Positions 1 through 10,623 of a stretch of 64,000 nt of DNA are shown here, piece after piece. A program made the position numbers and the translations under genes. The notes beneath the pieces were generated by a model, which was given only the letters and a program-made list of their open reading frames with translations, made no database searches and was not told where the DNA came from. The stretch covers positions 1 through 64,000 of the forward strand of contig NZ_RCNR01000016.1 of the NCBI RefSeq assembly GCF_009725985.1, written 5' to 3'. Every line of letters begins with the position of its first letter. Within the stretch, counting starts at the first letter, position 1. The stretch is from Zobellia amurskyensis (GTDB lineage Bacteria; Bacteroidota; Bacteroidia; Flavobacteriales; Flavobacteriaceae).

Positions 1-2244
1 CAGTATGTTGTCGGATCTTATCTTTACCTTTTTTGGATATTCCCAAATAGACCAGCTATTTTTATACTTTGAATCTTTTAAAGAAACCGTAACCTTTACT
101 TTTTTTGCCGCTTTTGTATTGATAGGATATTCAATAGTTCCTAAATTTAAATTATTACCAATTTGTAGATCTACATTGATAAATTCTCCACTCTTTAAAA
201 CGGCTCCTTGGTCGTCTGTAATGGTCCATTCTAAAGTTTTATTTTTGAGTTCCTTATAAAAATTGGCCACTTCAACACTGGCGGCAAATGTTTCTCCGTT
301 TTCATATACAGCTTTATTAAAACGGATTAAGGGTACCAGCTCACTATTAAACTGGCTAAATTCTTCTGGGGAAATAATTCCTTTCGATTCCCAAAATGCA
401 TTTAACAGCCCCACTAATGCTGTACCCTGACCAGGAAAATCTTGCAATTGTAATAGCTGAAAACCATCAAAACTTGGAGTTTTCAATGCTCGTTCTATTT
501 CTTCTTTATATAATATTGCTGCTAATTTCCCCGAAGCCTGTGTAAAATCTTGAGCAAGGTTTAAGAGTTTTTTATGTTCTAAATCATTCTTTATTGCAAT
601 GAAATTAAGCGGTTGCAATACACCAGTATATTTTTGAATCTCACTTAAATCTGGATATACAGAATATTGACCAATTTCATGCGAAATTAATGGTATCTGT
701 ATGTGCTCGCTATTTTCAGAATAGTCCGCATTAAAATGGGGGGGCTTGTCATTAAAAATGCCCTGCCCTCTTATCCACCCTCTATCTGTCCATTGGGCAA
801 TAAAGAATTCATCTTCCTTCTCTGGCCTTGTTCCTGTAGGTTTTTGAAATGAAAACGAAGTTGTTGCGTACAAATGACGATTGTCTATTTTCTTTAACTT
901 CTCTGTCATTTTATTTAAAACATCAATATCACCTTGCAATTCGTTACCCATTGCCATTAATATAAATGATGGGTGGTTACCATAATCATTAAGAATTTTA
1001 TTGGCCTCTTTCTGTAAGAACTCTGTAGTATTTTTGTCTTCCCCTACCCTTAAACTCCAATGGGGCAATTCTACCTGAAAATAAAAACCAGCTTCATCGG
1101 CAGCCTCAAAAGCTGCTTTGGGTGGGCACCAAGAATGGAAACGCAAATGATTAAGACCATAGTCTTTAGCCTGCTTTATCAACGTTGCCCATTCTTTCTT
1201 TTGCATTGGTGGGTAACCGGTCAACGGAAATATTACACATTCTAAGTTGCCTCTAAGAAATATTCGCTTATCGTTCAGTGTTAAATTACCCTTCTTCTCA
1301 CCTACATATTTGTATCCGAATTTTTCAGTTAATCTTTGCTCGCCAATAATTACGCTAAGATTGTAAAGGACAGGGTTAAACTCATCCCAGTTCTGCAATT
1401 GCGCTGGCTTCTTAATTTGGAAGCTTATAGATTTATTTTTAACATCCAAATCTACCGCAACTCCTTTTGCTAGTTCCTTTCCGTTAACATCTGAGATTTG
1501 ATACTGAATTTTTTGACTTTTTTCAAGAACATCTTTTTCGAAATCAACGCGTATTTCATTCTCTGCGCTATTTGGATAAATCTGAAGATTTGAGGCTTCG
1601 CCTATTTCCGTAGCCGACAATACAATATCCCCTAAAATCCCGTTCCATTTTATCTGGGTATGGTTAGTATAGGCATGGGCCATATCCTGATTTCTCTTTT
1701 CAGGATACATTGTTCCAGGTACATTTATTAGAGGGAATTTATTTGAGTTGTCTATACTTATAGTTAATAAATGTTCTCCTGGAAGCAGAAAATTCGACAA
1801 ATCATATGTATGACTTCCAATTAAACTATTGGAGCTACCTATCTTTTTCCCATCTACATAAACATTAGACTCCCAAATAACACGTTCCAGTTCTAATTCA
1901 ATTTTTTTGCCTTTCCAAGAATTTGGTATTACAACTTTCTTTTGATACCACGCTTTACCTGTATAGTGGTGTCTTCGAGTCAAATTTGACATCACATAAT
2001 TATTGATTGCAGGTTCTATGCTATTAGGTTTTCCAATATTTGCATCATCTAAGGTTCCCGGCAAATTTATCTCTTGCCCAGCAATTTCAGTATTAGCCCA
2101 ATTTTCACTATCTCCAATATTCAATGAATCTAAGCTAACCCTCCACTTTCCCGCTAATGAAATACTGTTCCCGTTTTGGGAATCGCACTGAACAAAGAGA
2201 AACGCTATTGCTATAAAGAAGGTTCTAAGAAAAATGTTTTTCAT
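1..2244 (-). CDS. Glycoside hydrolase family 2 lipoprotein (partial, 3' end outside window)
   Basis: This open frame starts at ATG 2244 and runs off the left edge without a stop, so 748 residues are visible. A hydrophobic N-terminus ends at Cys20, giving a probable lipoprotein, although Gln at -1 is a weak lipobox. GH2 order follows: jelly-roll sugar-binding domain (about 30-190), Ig-like domain, then TIM barrel. The likely acid/base Glu is E435 in MGNEL and the likely nucleophile is E523 in SHEIGQ. Blocks FPLTGYPP and DFPGQGTAL recur in the GH2 protein at 5621-8452, so the two are paralogues. Its start lies 2 bp after the upstream stop, so it is the last visible gene of the minus-strand operon. 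Exo-action on a beta-linked sugar (galactoside or glucuronide type) is family knowledge; the substrate is unknown. Confidence 0.9.
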   Translation of the reverse strand, partial: MKNIFLRTFFIAIAFLFVQCDSQNGNSISLAGKWRVSLDSLNIGDSENWANTEIAGQEINLPGTLDDANIGKPNSIEPAINNYVMSNLTRRHHYTGKAWYQKKVVIPNSWKGKKIELELERVIWESNVYVDGKKIGSSNSLIGSHTYDLSNFLLPGEHLLTISIDNSNKFPLINVPGTMYPEKRNQDMAHAYTNHTQIKWNGILGDIVLSATEIGEASNLQIYPNSAENEIRVDFEKDVLEKSQKIQYQISDVNGKELAKGVAVDLDVKNKSISFQIKKPAQLQNWDEFNPVLYNLSVIIGEQRLTEKFGYKYVGEKKGNLTLNDKRIFLRGNLECVIFPLTGYPPMQKKEWATLIKQAKDYGLNHLRFHSWCPPKAAFEAADEAGFYFQVELPHWSLRVGEDKNTTEFLQKEANKILNDYGNHPSFILMAMGNELQGDIDVLNKMTEKLKKIDNRHLYATTSFSFQKPTGTRPEKEDEFFIAQWTDRGWIRGQGIFNDKPPHFNADYSENSEHIQIPLISHEIGQYSVYPDLSEIQKYTGVLQPLNFIAIKNDLEHKKLLNLAQDFTQASGKLAAILYKEEIERALKTPSFDGFQLLQLQDFPGQGTALVGLLNAFWESKGIISPEEFSQFNSELVPLIRFNKAVYENGETFAASVEVANFYKELKNKTLEWTITDDQGAVLKSGEFINVDLQIGNNLNLGTIEYPINTKAAKKVKVTVSLKDSKYKNSWSIWEYPKKVKIRSDNIL

Positions 2245-2246
2245 TA

Positions 2247-5200
2247 TTATATTTTTAAGGATTGATTTATGATATCTGCAACCATTTCACGATGAATAAA
2301 TGCCTGCATATTATAATGATCAGAACTCATAACACAATCAAACATTTTTGAACTGACTTCGTATTGCTGCAACCCAAGGTTGCCCAAGGCCATTAAATAA
2401 GAACAATTAATTTTGTTCCGTACGATTAAATCTTCTTCCCAAATCAGCAAATCTGGTAATGAAATGGCAAAATAATCGAGCTTTACGTCATCTTCCATAT
2501 GATCTTCACCATAAGCTATAAGTTTTGTAAATCTATAATTTGCTTCTTCCTTCCTTTTTAATTTTAGCAATGCCAAACCTTGATAAAATATCTTGTCTGG
2601 CTGCTGGTCGTTATAAAACATAGCAGGACTAGGTTCTGAGATGCCTGTAGCTGCAAATTCCCAGCATTCCTTTGCTTTATCGACCTCATTTATCCCTTCA
2701 TAGGCACAACCCAACCAATAAAGTATATCATTCTCTTGAGTCCCATACAGTTTTCCTTCTCCCAGGTTTTCCGGGTATGCTTGCGCAGCTAGCAAATACT
2801 CTATAGCCTTATTGTAATTTTCCTGTTTTATATTTTTTTTGGCCAATTCCACATTTACCGTTACATACTGAAAAGGCACTTTACCCTCTCCTCCTTCCCA
2901 AGGATGAAATTGCCTTTGACTTATAAGCTCCAGAGCCTTTTCATACTCGCCTTTGAATGTATGCAAGCTTAAATATTCTAGGTACAGGTCATCGCGGGAT
3001 TGAACCAAGTCAATATTTTTTTCTAAGAGAATTAAGCGTTCATTTACAGAAACATTACATTTTTTATAGAATTGATCTAGCTCCATAAGTAAACGTGCAT
3101 CCGTGTTGTCCAACTCAAATGCTTTCTCCAAATAAATTCTTGCTTCTTGATGGTCGTTCTTCTTATTAAAGTATAATAGTGCGAGGTTTCTATAACAGAT
3201 TGCGTTGGAGTTATCATACTTAATAGCTTTCTCCCAACACAAGCGAGCCGCTTCGTACTGTTTAGATGCGTACCAAAAATTACCCAAATAATAGTTTGTT
3301 TTAGCGTCTTGAGAATTACTTCTGATAGCCGCCTGTAATACCACTACTTCTTCCAATCGGTTTGGAAAACAATAGTCCATTGGCATTTTACTTCCTAGTT
3401 TGAAATTTTCATTGGCCTTGTCGTATTCGCTGTTCTCCAAATGATATGCCCCTAGAAAATAATATACCATAGGATAATTGGCCAAATTTTTATCCACTAG
3501 AATATTTAATAAGGCTATAGCCTCATTGTATTGCCCCGCCTGTGCATAATCAATTGAGAACTCAATAAAGTTCTGTTGATTGGCCCTAGTGATATCCATT
3601 AGATTTTCTAAATCTTCCGAAGCACCAGTAATTTGATATCTTTCATAGATTACCCCAAAGTTAAAGGCATCTATGGCCAATGAATCCTGTATTAACTGTT
3701 TTGCTTCATCTACATGGCCCAGTTTCCTTAAAATAATGACCTTAAGATGTCGTGCCTTATGGTTATGCCAATTTTTAATAAGTGATTTATCTACTAGTTC
3801 CAGTGCTTTTTCCAAGTTTCCATTGGCACAATCTATTTGTGCACAGTTAAAATAGCCTGCATCCTGCCAAGCAGCATTCCAACAGGATTTATAAAACGCG
3901 GCATATGCTTCCTCCTTATTTCCTAAATATGATAGGGTCAATCCTTTATTAAAATATGGTTCGCCATCGTAAGGATTAGGGTTACGTTCTATCAATGTAT
4001 CTATAGCTGCTTCAAAATACTTTAAGGCTTCTTCAAATTTCGCTCGTTTTAAATACCAAAGTCCCATAGCGTTATTGCAACGAACATCTTTAGGGTCGCG
4101 TGACAAGCCTTCCAAATAATAGGCAGTTGGATCGTAAGTAGCATGCCTATACTGTTCTAAATGAAGCCCTCTTAAAAACAACTGCTCAACACTCTTAATT
4201 TCGTTTGGTTGCTTTGCAGCTTTTGCTGCTTCTGGTATTTCACTATCAGAGAGACTGGCCGGAGACCAAGACACCAAAATTTTACCATTGGCATCCTTTA
4301 CCTTAGCCGTAAGGCTCTTATAGCTAATACCATTAACAGCAATCAGTTCCTCAAACCCATTTGCCGGGTCTAAATTTCGAACAGATTCAAATAAAATATT
4401 ATTCTCTGAACATAAGCTTATTACAGATTTTGGGTAATGAGAGGTTACATAGATTTTTAACCGCACCTGCTCTTCTTCCATTTCCAAATTCAACAATGCT
4501 TCTTTGGTAGCATTCTTTACGACCCCAACGTTATAATAGGGCATAAAATACTGTTTAAAACTTTTTTCCTCATAAGGATGCATCCAAGAGAAATCTGGTT
4601 GATTATCAGTATATACTCCACACATTAACTCTATGTAAGGCCCGTCATTATCCGTAAGATTACGGTCCCATGCCTTTCCAAAATCGCCATTACCCCAAGT
4701 CCATTGTTTTTTACCAGGTGAAATATGATGATCTGCAACATGCAATAGTCCACCTTTAGAATCATTCTCATATCCACCTACAAAATCATAATCAGAAGTT
4801 ATAGCCATATACGATGTGGGAACGGGTATATTCTTATATCTAGAAATATCCGTACCCGGTGAATAATCTACTTTATAATATTCGCCCTTAGCTATAGGAA
4901 ATTCAGAAACATCCCTTTTACCATGATCAAAAACCGCATTTACATCTGGTGGAAAAACAGATTGGTAATGGTCATTTACTGCCACCGCAGGATTTGCCCA
5001 CCATAAAAAAGTTTGGGCTACAGATGTTCTATTATATAGTTGGCCTTTTATTTCTAGATATGCTTTATCCGGATATAGCGTAAAACCAGCCATACCTTTA
5101 GTTCTGAACATACGTTCTACTTCACTGACCCAAACCGTTATGCTACCATCTTTATTCTCTTCAATATGAAAATCTGTTGGATCATATGTACTAGGCCTAT

Positions 5201-5567
5201 GGTGTTGTGGCCAGTTAAACTCTATACCTCCTGAAATCCATGGCCCTGTTAAACCAACTAAAGCAGGCTTAATTACATTATTGTAGTAAACAAAATGACG
5301 TTCCCTGATTTTATCATAGGCCATCTGGATCCTACCGCCAAGGGAAGGAATTATCATTATTTTAATAAAATCATTCTCCAAGTAAATTACATCCCATTCT
5401 TTATCAACTTTTTCATCGCTAATTTTTTCAATTACCGGATGGGGATAAACAACACCACTACTGGCCTGATATACTCTTTTATCTAAAAAAACAGGATATT
5501 TCTCTGGTTTTCCAACTTCGTAGGTAGGTATAACTACTGTATCTTTCCAAGCCTTTACTATACTCAT
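2247..5567 (-). CDS. DUF5107 domain protein with TPR repeats
   Basis: A large protein of about 1106 aa. The N-terminal 380 or so residues match the DUF5107 type, an aldose-epimerase/galactose-mutarotase-like beta-sandwich rich in Trp, His and Tyr (for example FNWPQHHRP). The C-terminal 650 residues are tandem TPR helices. No signal peptide is seen, so it is probably cytosolic. The frame could also start at ATG 5606 (13 more residues), but MSIVKAWKD at 5567 is the more family-like start. It sits between two paralogous GH2 genes, 2 bp from the downstream one. A role in handling or sensing released sugar is inferred from the fold and context; no enzymatic function is established for this architecture. 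Confidence 0.82.
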   Translation of the reverse strand: MSIVKAWKDTVVIPTYEVGKPEKYPVFLDKRVYQASSGVVYPHPVIEKISDEKVDKEWDVIYLENDFIKIMIIPSLGGRIQMAYDKIRERHFVYYNNVIKPALVGLTGPWISGGIEFNWPQHHRPSTYDPTDFHIEENKDGSITVWVSEVERMFRTKGMAGFTLYPDKAYLEIKGQLYNRTSVAQTFLWWANPAVAVNDHYQSVFPPDVNAVFDHGKRDVSEFPIAKGEYYKVDYSPGTDISRYKNIPVPTSYMAITSDYDFVGGYENDSKGGLLHVADHHISPGKKQWTWGNGDFGKAWDRNLTDNDGPYIELMCGVYTDNQPDFSWMHPYEEKSFKQYFMPYYNVGVVKNATKEALLNLEMEEEQVRLKIYVTSHYPKSVISLCSENNILFESVRNLDPANGFEELIAVNGISYKSLTAKVKDANGKILVSWSPASLSDSEIPEAAKAAKQPNEIKSVEQLFLRGLHLEQYRHATYDPTAYYLEGLSRDPKDVRCNNAMGLWYLKRAKFEEALKYFEAAIDTLIERNPNPYDGEPYFNKGLTLSYLGNKEEAYAAFYKSCWNAAWQDAGYFNCAQIDCANGNLEKALELVDKSLIKNWHNHKARHLKVIILRKLGHVDEAKQLIQDSLAIDAFNFGVIYERYQITGASEDLENLMDITRANQQNFIEFSIDYAQAGQYNEAIALLNILVDKNLANYPMVYYFLGAYHLENSEYDKANENFKLGSKMPMDYCFPNRLEEVVVLQAAIRSNSQDAKTNYYLGNFWYASKQYEAARLCWEKAIKYDNSNAICYRNLALLYFNKKNDHQEARIYLEKAFELDNTDARLLMELDQFYKKCNVSVNERLILLEKNIDLVQSRDDLYLEYLSLHTFKGEYEKALELISQRQFHPWEGGEGKVPFQYVTVNVELAKKNIKQENYNKAIEYLLAAQAYPENLGEGKLYGTQENDILYWLGCAYEGINEVDKAKECWEFAATGISEPSPAMFYNDQQPDKIFYQGLALLKLKRKEEANYRFTKLIAYGEDHMEDDVKLDYFAISLPDLLIWEEDLIVRNKINCSYLMALGNLGLQQYEVSSKMFDCVMSSDHYNMQAFIHREMVADIINQSLKI

Positions 5568-5620
5568 CTCGAATTCTATTATGTTCGACTTTGAACATCG
5601 AACCATTTAAACATAATTTC

Positions 5621-8452
5621 TTAATACTTTAATAAACTTTTGATTTCCCTAGGTTTCAATTGGATTTTTGGATTAAATTGGCTACTGACTATGTACCTTT
5701 TTAAACTATATAACAATTGACGTGCTTCGGGTCTGTCTTCCATACTACTATGTAAATCCACACCGGAGAACAACAATTTACCTTTACCTACTTTTGCCTC
5801 AAAAAGTAAGGCCGTTCTACGATTTTCAAACCAATCATCAATTACGCGAACAATTGGATGCAAATCAGAAGAAAAATCATCTAGAACAATAGCATTTGAA
5901 TGGCTCATAGCATCCCACCATTGCCAATTGCTATGATACTCTGTTGGAAATTCAGCCAAAGCAGGATGGGAGGGATTGGTAAGAATACCAAGTGTGTGGG
6001 GTTTTTGCCCTTTAGTCCATGAGGTGTTCCAGAAAATACTCGAAAAGCCCACGCCAATATCACCACCTTTATCAGCCTTAATATCTCCTTTGGTTATAGT
6101 AAGTAATACGTTGCCCCCGTTATTTAAATAATCAAGAGTTCTGGGATCTAGCTTCTGAACAACGCGAAAATTATCGCTACTTTTTATTGGTTCATTTTCA
6201 GAAGGGTACACCCAAACATCCCAACTGTTTTTATATTCACCAACATAGACGGTAAGTACTAATTTTTGAGGTGTTAAGAGTGAATCTAATTTTACTGAAA
6301 TCTCACCTAGACTAAACCCATTTCCAACCGGAATAGTAGTTTTTGAGAATTCACCTTTCGCAAAAGAATTTTCTGTTTTGTCCGTGAGCTCCCAGGTAGG
6401 GGTTACATTATGTATTGGCTTCTCACCATAGTGAGCGACTTCTACTGAGGCTTTTAAAGTTTCATTGTTTAAGAAAATACGTTTGGCCAATCTTGCCAAC
6501 GGTACAGTTTCTGAATTAAACTCACGAAACTCACTAGGAGTTACATAACCTTTCTCTTCCCAAAAGGCATCCAAAACCCCAATAAGTGCCGTACCTTGAC
6601 CAGGAAAATCATGTAAGTCTAACAACTGAAAACCTGCCATGTCCTTGGTACGCAAGCCCGCTTCTATATCTGCCTTGTAACATAGTACCTGCAATTTACC
6701 TGATGCCAATAAAAGACTATCAGCTAAGTGACCTAGATGATTCTCGTTCAAGGTTTCTTTAAAAATCTCAAAATTTTTAGGCTTTAAAACACCGGTATAT
6801 TTTGACATTTCCTTAAAGTTAGGATACACGCACCACTGTCCCATTTCATGACTTACATAAGGCATAGGGGTTTCTTCAATCAACTTTCTATAATCAAATT
6901 CCGTTTGCGGTGGCTCGGCATTTATAACACTGTTAAGTTCTTGGGCCCAACCTTGAATACGCGGTCCTTTATGATTGTAATAATCTAGATTATCCAACAA
7001 AGGCCAACCGGCAGCACTGGTGTATAATCTGCGGCTATCCAAATCTTTAAAATGTGATACAAACTTTTCCAGATATTTGGCGTGATTTTTACCTGACGGT
7101 TCGTTACCATAGGCCATCATCACAAAAGAGGGGTGGTTCCCATATGTATCTATTATATCTTCCGCCTCTTTATATAACCAATCGTCTATTGGTTTCCCAT
7201 CCCCTATAGTTGCCCACGCAGATGCTTCTACTTGAATATACACACCTAATTCGTCCGCAGCTTGAAATGCCGCTTCCGGCGGACAATATGAATGAAAACG
7301 CATATGGTTTAAACCATGATTCTGTATCGTTCTCAGAATACGTTTCCATTCCTCAACATCGGTAGGTGGGTATCCTGTTAAAGGGAAAATAGAACACTCT
7401 AACGTGCCACGTAGATAAACTGGTCTTCCGTTAATCGCAAAGCGCTTACCATCAACTTTAAAATCACGCATACCAAAGGTTATTTCCTTCTCACTTATAC
7501 CTAAATCGGATTTCAATCTTAATTGCATCTTGTACAAATTAGGATTGAACTCATCCCACAATAAAGGTGAGTCTCCCATAGGATAATCTATTTCAAATTT
7601 CCCATATTGGTCAATTTCAATTTGATGAACAACTTCTTGCAAGCCATTAGCACCACTAGCAACCTGCTTTGCCTGAAGCACTATTTCACCCTTTTGTGTA
7701 TTTCCACTAAAATTGACAATTGTTCCCTTAACGCCAACAAGGTTGTTATTTACATCTGGATAAAGTTTTACATCTTTAAACGTAAAGAGTGGCGATGTTA
7801 TCAACTTGATATCGCCTACTATACCGTTCCAATTAGTCTGGGTGTTATCTGAAATACTATGAGCGTCCACACCAGGATCTATATCCTTTACCCTATTGTC
7901 TATACGTAACGTAATTGTGTGTTCTCCTGGTTTAAGGTATTTATCTAAACGGTAATTGTGGGGTGTCCCTAAGCTATGTTGTGTGCCTACTTCCTTATCA
8001 TCTACCCATAAGGTTGTTTCCCAATGAGGCCGTTCTAATTCTAGACTGATATACTGATTTTCCCATATAGTTGGAATGGTTACTTTTTTTTGATACCAAG
8101 CCGGGCCTGTATATACTTTGTCAGGGCTTAACCAAAATGATACTTTTACATTTCCAGGTTCACGGTACTTAGCATATTTAGGGTCTTTATACCAAAGACT
8201 GTCGTTCCACATACTACCTGTCCAATGCGTATTGACCGTTATTTCGTCACCTTTCCCATTTTCAGCCATTGAACCGGGTAATTCAATAACATCATTTAAA
8301 TTATTTACGAACCATTGTTCAGATATACCTTGATCTAAGGAATCTATTTGAAACTGCCACTCACCGGATAAATCCAATTCTTTAATCTGTGCATCCTCAC
8401 AAGAACAAAGTGCAAACAAGAGTCCGGAAAGCATAATAACTTTAAATTCCAT
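5621..8452 (-). CDS. Glycoside hydrolase family 2 lipoprotein
   Basis: 943 aa. The N-terminus MEFKVIMLSGLLFALCSC carries a clear lipobox, so it is probably anchored at the periplasmic or outer-membrane surface. Domains are the GH2 sugar-binding jelly roll (about 25-215), immunoglobulin-like domain, TIM barrel (about 340-640), and a longer C-terminal beta extension. E451 in YGNEP is the expected acid/base and E536 in SHEMGQ the expected nucleophile. It shares several blocks with the GH2 gene at 1-2244, such as FPLTGYPP and DFPGQGTAL. It starts 12 bp after the SGNH hydrolase stop, within the operon. The likely role is trimming beta-linked residues from oligosaccharides of a sulfated glycan; exact linkage specificity cannot be read from sequence. 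Confidence 0.92.
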   Translation of the reverse strand: MEFKVIMLSGLLFALCSCEDAQIKELDLSGEWQFQIDSLDQGISEQWFVNNLNDVIELPGSMAENGKGDEITVNTHWTGSMWNDSLWYKDPKYAKYREPGNVKVSFWLSPDKVYTGPAWYQKKVTIPTIWENQYISLELERPHWETTLWVDDKEVGTQHSLGTPHNYRLDKYLKPGEHTITLRIDNRVKDIDPGVDAHSISDNTQTNWNGIVGDIKLITSPLFTFKDVKLYPDVNNNLVGVKGTIVNFSGNTQKGEIVLQAKQVASGANGLQEVVHQIEIDQYGKFEIDYPMGDSPLLWDEFNPNLYKMQLRLKSDLGISEKEITFGMRDFKVDGKRFAINGRPVYLRGTLECSIFPLTGYPPTDVEEWKRILRTIQNHGLNHMRFHSYCPPEAAFQAADELGVYIQVEASAWATIGDGKPIDDWLYKEAEDIIDTYGNHPSFVMMAYGNEPSGKNHAKYLEKFVSHFKDLDSRRLYTSAAGWPLLDNLDYYNHKGPRIQGWAQELNSVINAEPPQTEFDYRKLIEETPMPYVSHEMGQWCVYPNFKEMSKYTGVLKPKNFEIFKETLNENHLGHLADSLLLASGKLQVLCYKADIEAGLRTKDMAGFQLLDLHDFPGQGTALIGVLDAFWEEKGYVTPSEFREFNSETVPLARLAKRIFLNNETLKASVEVAHYGEKPIHNVTPTWELTDKTENSFAKGEFSKTTIPVGNGFSLGEISVKLDSLLTPQKLVLTVYVGEYKNSWDVWVYPSENEPIKSSDNFRVVQKLDPRTLDYLNNGGNVLLTITKGDIKADKGGDIGVGFSSIFWNTSWTKGQKPHTLGILTNPSHPALAEFPTEYHSNWQWWDAMSHSNAIVLDDFSSDLHPIVRVIDDWFENRRTALLFEAKVGKGKLLFSGVDLHSSMEDRPEARQLLYSLKRYIVSSQFNPKIQLKPREIKSLLKY

Positions 8453-8464
8453 GCGCGTATATAT

Positions 8465-9190
8465 TTATTTGCTTTGAAAATCTTCTATAAAAAAATCACG
8501 TATTGCTTTTGCAACAATTTCATGCCCTTTTTCATTGATGTGGTTACCTTGAGCCATATAATCTTTAAGGTTTTTTGTGTTAGCCAATTCCCGAAACAGG
8601 CCATAACTATCAACAAGACCTACTTCATGCTTTTGTCCCAATTCCCTAATCTGTTGCGTGTGTTTATAAAGTTTGGTGTCTATGGATTTAATATCTTCAT
8701 TTAAATCTGGTGTAGGGGTCATTAGAATAACTTTTGTCCCATATTCCTTTGCCTGAACTATCATTTTTTCCCAAGCTATTTTGGCTCTTTCCAAGCCTAT
8801 ATTCCGATCGTTTAATGCATAATCTATAAACAATACATCCGGTCTGTGAGCCAATACATCTTCTTTAAATCTTTTCTCTCCTTGTTCAGAATGCTCCCCA
8901 CCAATTGATGTAGTAATACTATTGACCACAGCATGAGTATAAATTTGCTTAACTTCCTTAAGTATCTTATAAGGGTATGACTCTAGCGTATGTACTTTTG
9001 GTGTCTTGAAATAGCCAGATGGCACAGAATGCCCATGAAAAACAAGGTTAACAGTCTTATTGTCAGGCCAAGTTTTCTTTAATTCGGATTTTACGGAATC
9101 AAGGTAATTGCAAGCATCATCTTTTGCCTGGGCAAAAGCACCATGGACCAACAAAAGCACAATAATCAGAACATTGTATTTATATTTCAT
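8465..9190 (-). CDS. SGNH/GDSL-family hydrolase, exported
   Basis: 241 aa with a Sec signal peptide ending near AFA (residues 18-20). The nucleophile block is GHSVPSG (S55), a diverged GDS motif. N127 in YALNDRN fits block III, and H217 in GNHINEKGH fits block V, although the usual Asp three residues before the His is Gln here. Such enzymes remove acyl groups (often acetyl) from sugars, so it may de-esterify the glycan degraded by this locus. Its ATG overlaps the MFS stop by 4 bp (ATGA), indicating translational coupling. The substrate is not identifiable. Confidence 0.85.
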   Translation of the reverse strand: MKYKYNVLIIVLLLVHGAFAQAKDDACNYLDSVKSELKKTWPDNKTVNLVFHGHSVPSGYFKTPKVHTLESYPYKILKEVKQIYTHAVVNSITTSIGGEHSEQGEKRFKEDVLAHRPDVLFIDYALNDRNIGLERAKIAWEKMIVQAKEYGTKVILMTPTPDLNEDIKSIDTKLYKHTQQIRELGQKHEVGLVDSYGLFRELANTKNLKDYMAQGNHINEKGHEIVAKAIRDFFIEDFQSK

Positions 9191-10587
9191 TTTTCTTCCG
9201 TTAATTCAAATTCAATTTCTTCTAAACTTTTCCCTTTTGTTTCAGGTAATTTTTTCTTTACAAAAATGAAACCTGCCAAGCATACTAAGCTATACGTCCA
9301 AAAGGTACCGTAAGACCCTAATGTATTATTCATAATAGGAAAAGTAAACACTAGGATAAAAGAAGCTATCCATAATGAAAATGTTGCGATGGACATTGCA
9401 ATTCCCCTTAACCTGTTCGGAAAAATTTCTGAAAGTATCACCCATGTAATTGGAGCCAACGACATGGCATAAATAGCTATAGCTGTTATTACCAGTACCA
9501 GAACCGGCCAACCACTAAATTCAAGATAATAAGCACCTCCCAATAAAGCATATATAATAGCCAACCCTGCAGCACCCAAGAGCATTAATTTTCTTCGACC
9601 CCAGCTATCTACCGTACGCATGGCCATAAAAGTGAAAATCAGATTTACGCTACCCGTTATAACTATATTAAAGAGCATATCTCCTACACTGTAGCCCGCC
9701 GCAGAAAATATTTCTTCGGCATAATTAAAAATGATATTAATACCACACCATTGCTGAAAAACCGCCAATACAATACCTATAATCATTATTGGCAATACTC
9801 TTTTGCTCTTTAATTCCGAAATATTAATTTTCTTTCCATCATCACTTTTAAGCGTAGACTTCATGTTTTTAACTTCATGATGCGCATAAATGTCCCCTCC
9901 TATCTTGGACAAAACCTTTTTAGCCGTTTCAAGTCTTCCTGTCTTAGCTAGAAATCTTGGGCTTTTCGGAACTAGGAACATTAGAAAGAAGAATAATAAC
10001 GCAGGTATAAGTTCGACCCAGAACATATAGCGCCATCCCGTTTGCCCGTTCCATGATGTATGAATATCGGCATCGCTAAAATTAGCAGGTATTGCTTCAG
10101 CAATTCCCCAATTAGCAATTTGAGCAACCAAAATTCCTAATACCAGGGTTAATTGATTTATAGCAACGAACCTACCCCTGTATTTGGCTGGAGCCACTTC
10201 GGCAATGTACATTGGCGAAAGTGTTGAGGCCAAACCAATACCCAAGCCACCAATAATCCGATAGCTAATGAAAATGGCGAAATTATCTGCATAACCTGTG
10301 CCAAAGGCGGATAAAGAAAATAGTGCCGCAGCCAATATAAGACTGTTTTTTCGCCCCCATTTATCTCCTAAAAATCCTGAAACTACTGCACCAAATATAC
10401 AACCAACCAAAGCGCTACTCATAGCCCAACCTTGTAGAGTTGGAATAGCAGAAATGTCAAAATAAAGCTCGTAAAACGGTTTTGCGCCTCCTATAACCAC
10501 CCAGTCATAGCCAAATAAAAATCCGCCCATAGCCGAGACCATTGCCAAAAAAAGTAAATAGGTAAAATTGAATTTGGATTCACTCAT
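9187..10587 (-). CDS. MFS sugar porter (sugar:H+ symporter family)
   Basis: 466 aa with about 12 hydrophobic segments. Sugar-porter signatures are visible: GDKWGRK after TM2, SPRFLAKTGR after TM6, SWGRRK in the second half, and PETKGKS near residue 448 at the C-terminus. It should carry a monosaccharide across the inner membrane with protons, as the XylE/GalP-like family does. It lies between the sulfatases and the hydrolases of the operon and overlaps the SGNH gene by 4 bp, so it probably imports the monosaccharide released by the GH2 enzymes. The sugar is unknown. Confidence 0.93.
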   Translation of the reverse strand: MSESKFNFTYLLFLAMVSAMGGFLFGYDWVVIGGAKPFYELYFDISAIPTLQGWAMSSALVGCIFGAVVSGFLGDKWGRKNSLILAAALFSLSAFGTGYADNFAIFISYRIIGGLGIGLASTLSPMYIAEVAPAKYRGRFVAINQLTLVLGILVAQIANWGIAEAIPANFSDADIHTSWNGQTGWRYMFWVELIPALLFFFLMFLVPKSPRFLAKTGRLETAKKVLSKIGGDIYAHHEVKNMKSTLKSDDGKKINISELKSKRVLPIMIIGIVLAVFQQWCGINIIFNYAEEIFSAAGYSVGDMLFNIVITGSVNLIFTFMAMRTVDSWGRRKLMLLGAAGLAIIYALLGGAYYLEFSGWPVLVLVITAIAIYAMSLAPITWVILSEIFPNRLRGIAMSIATFSLWIASFILVFTFPIMNNTLGSYGTFWTYSLVCLAGFIFVKKKLPETKGKSLEEIEFELTEEK

Positions 10588-10623
10588 AACATTATAGTGT
10601 AATTTTGTGGGCGTTCCTAAGCC

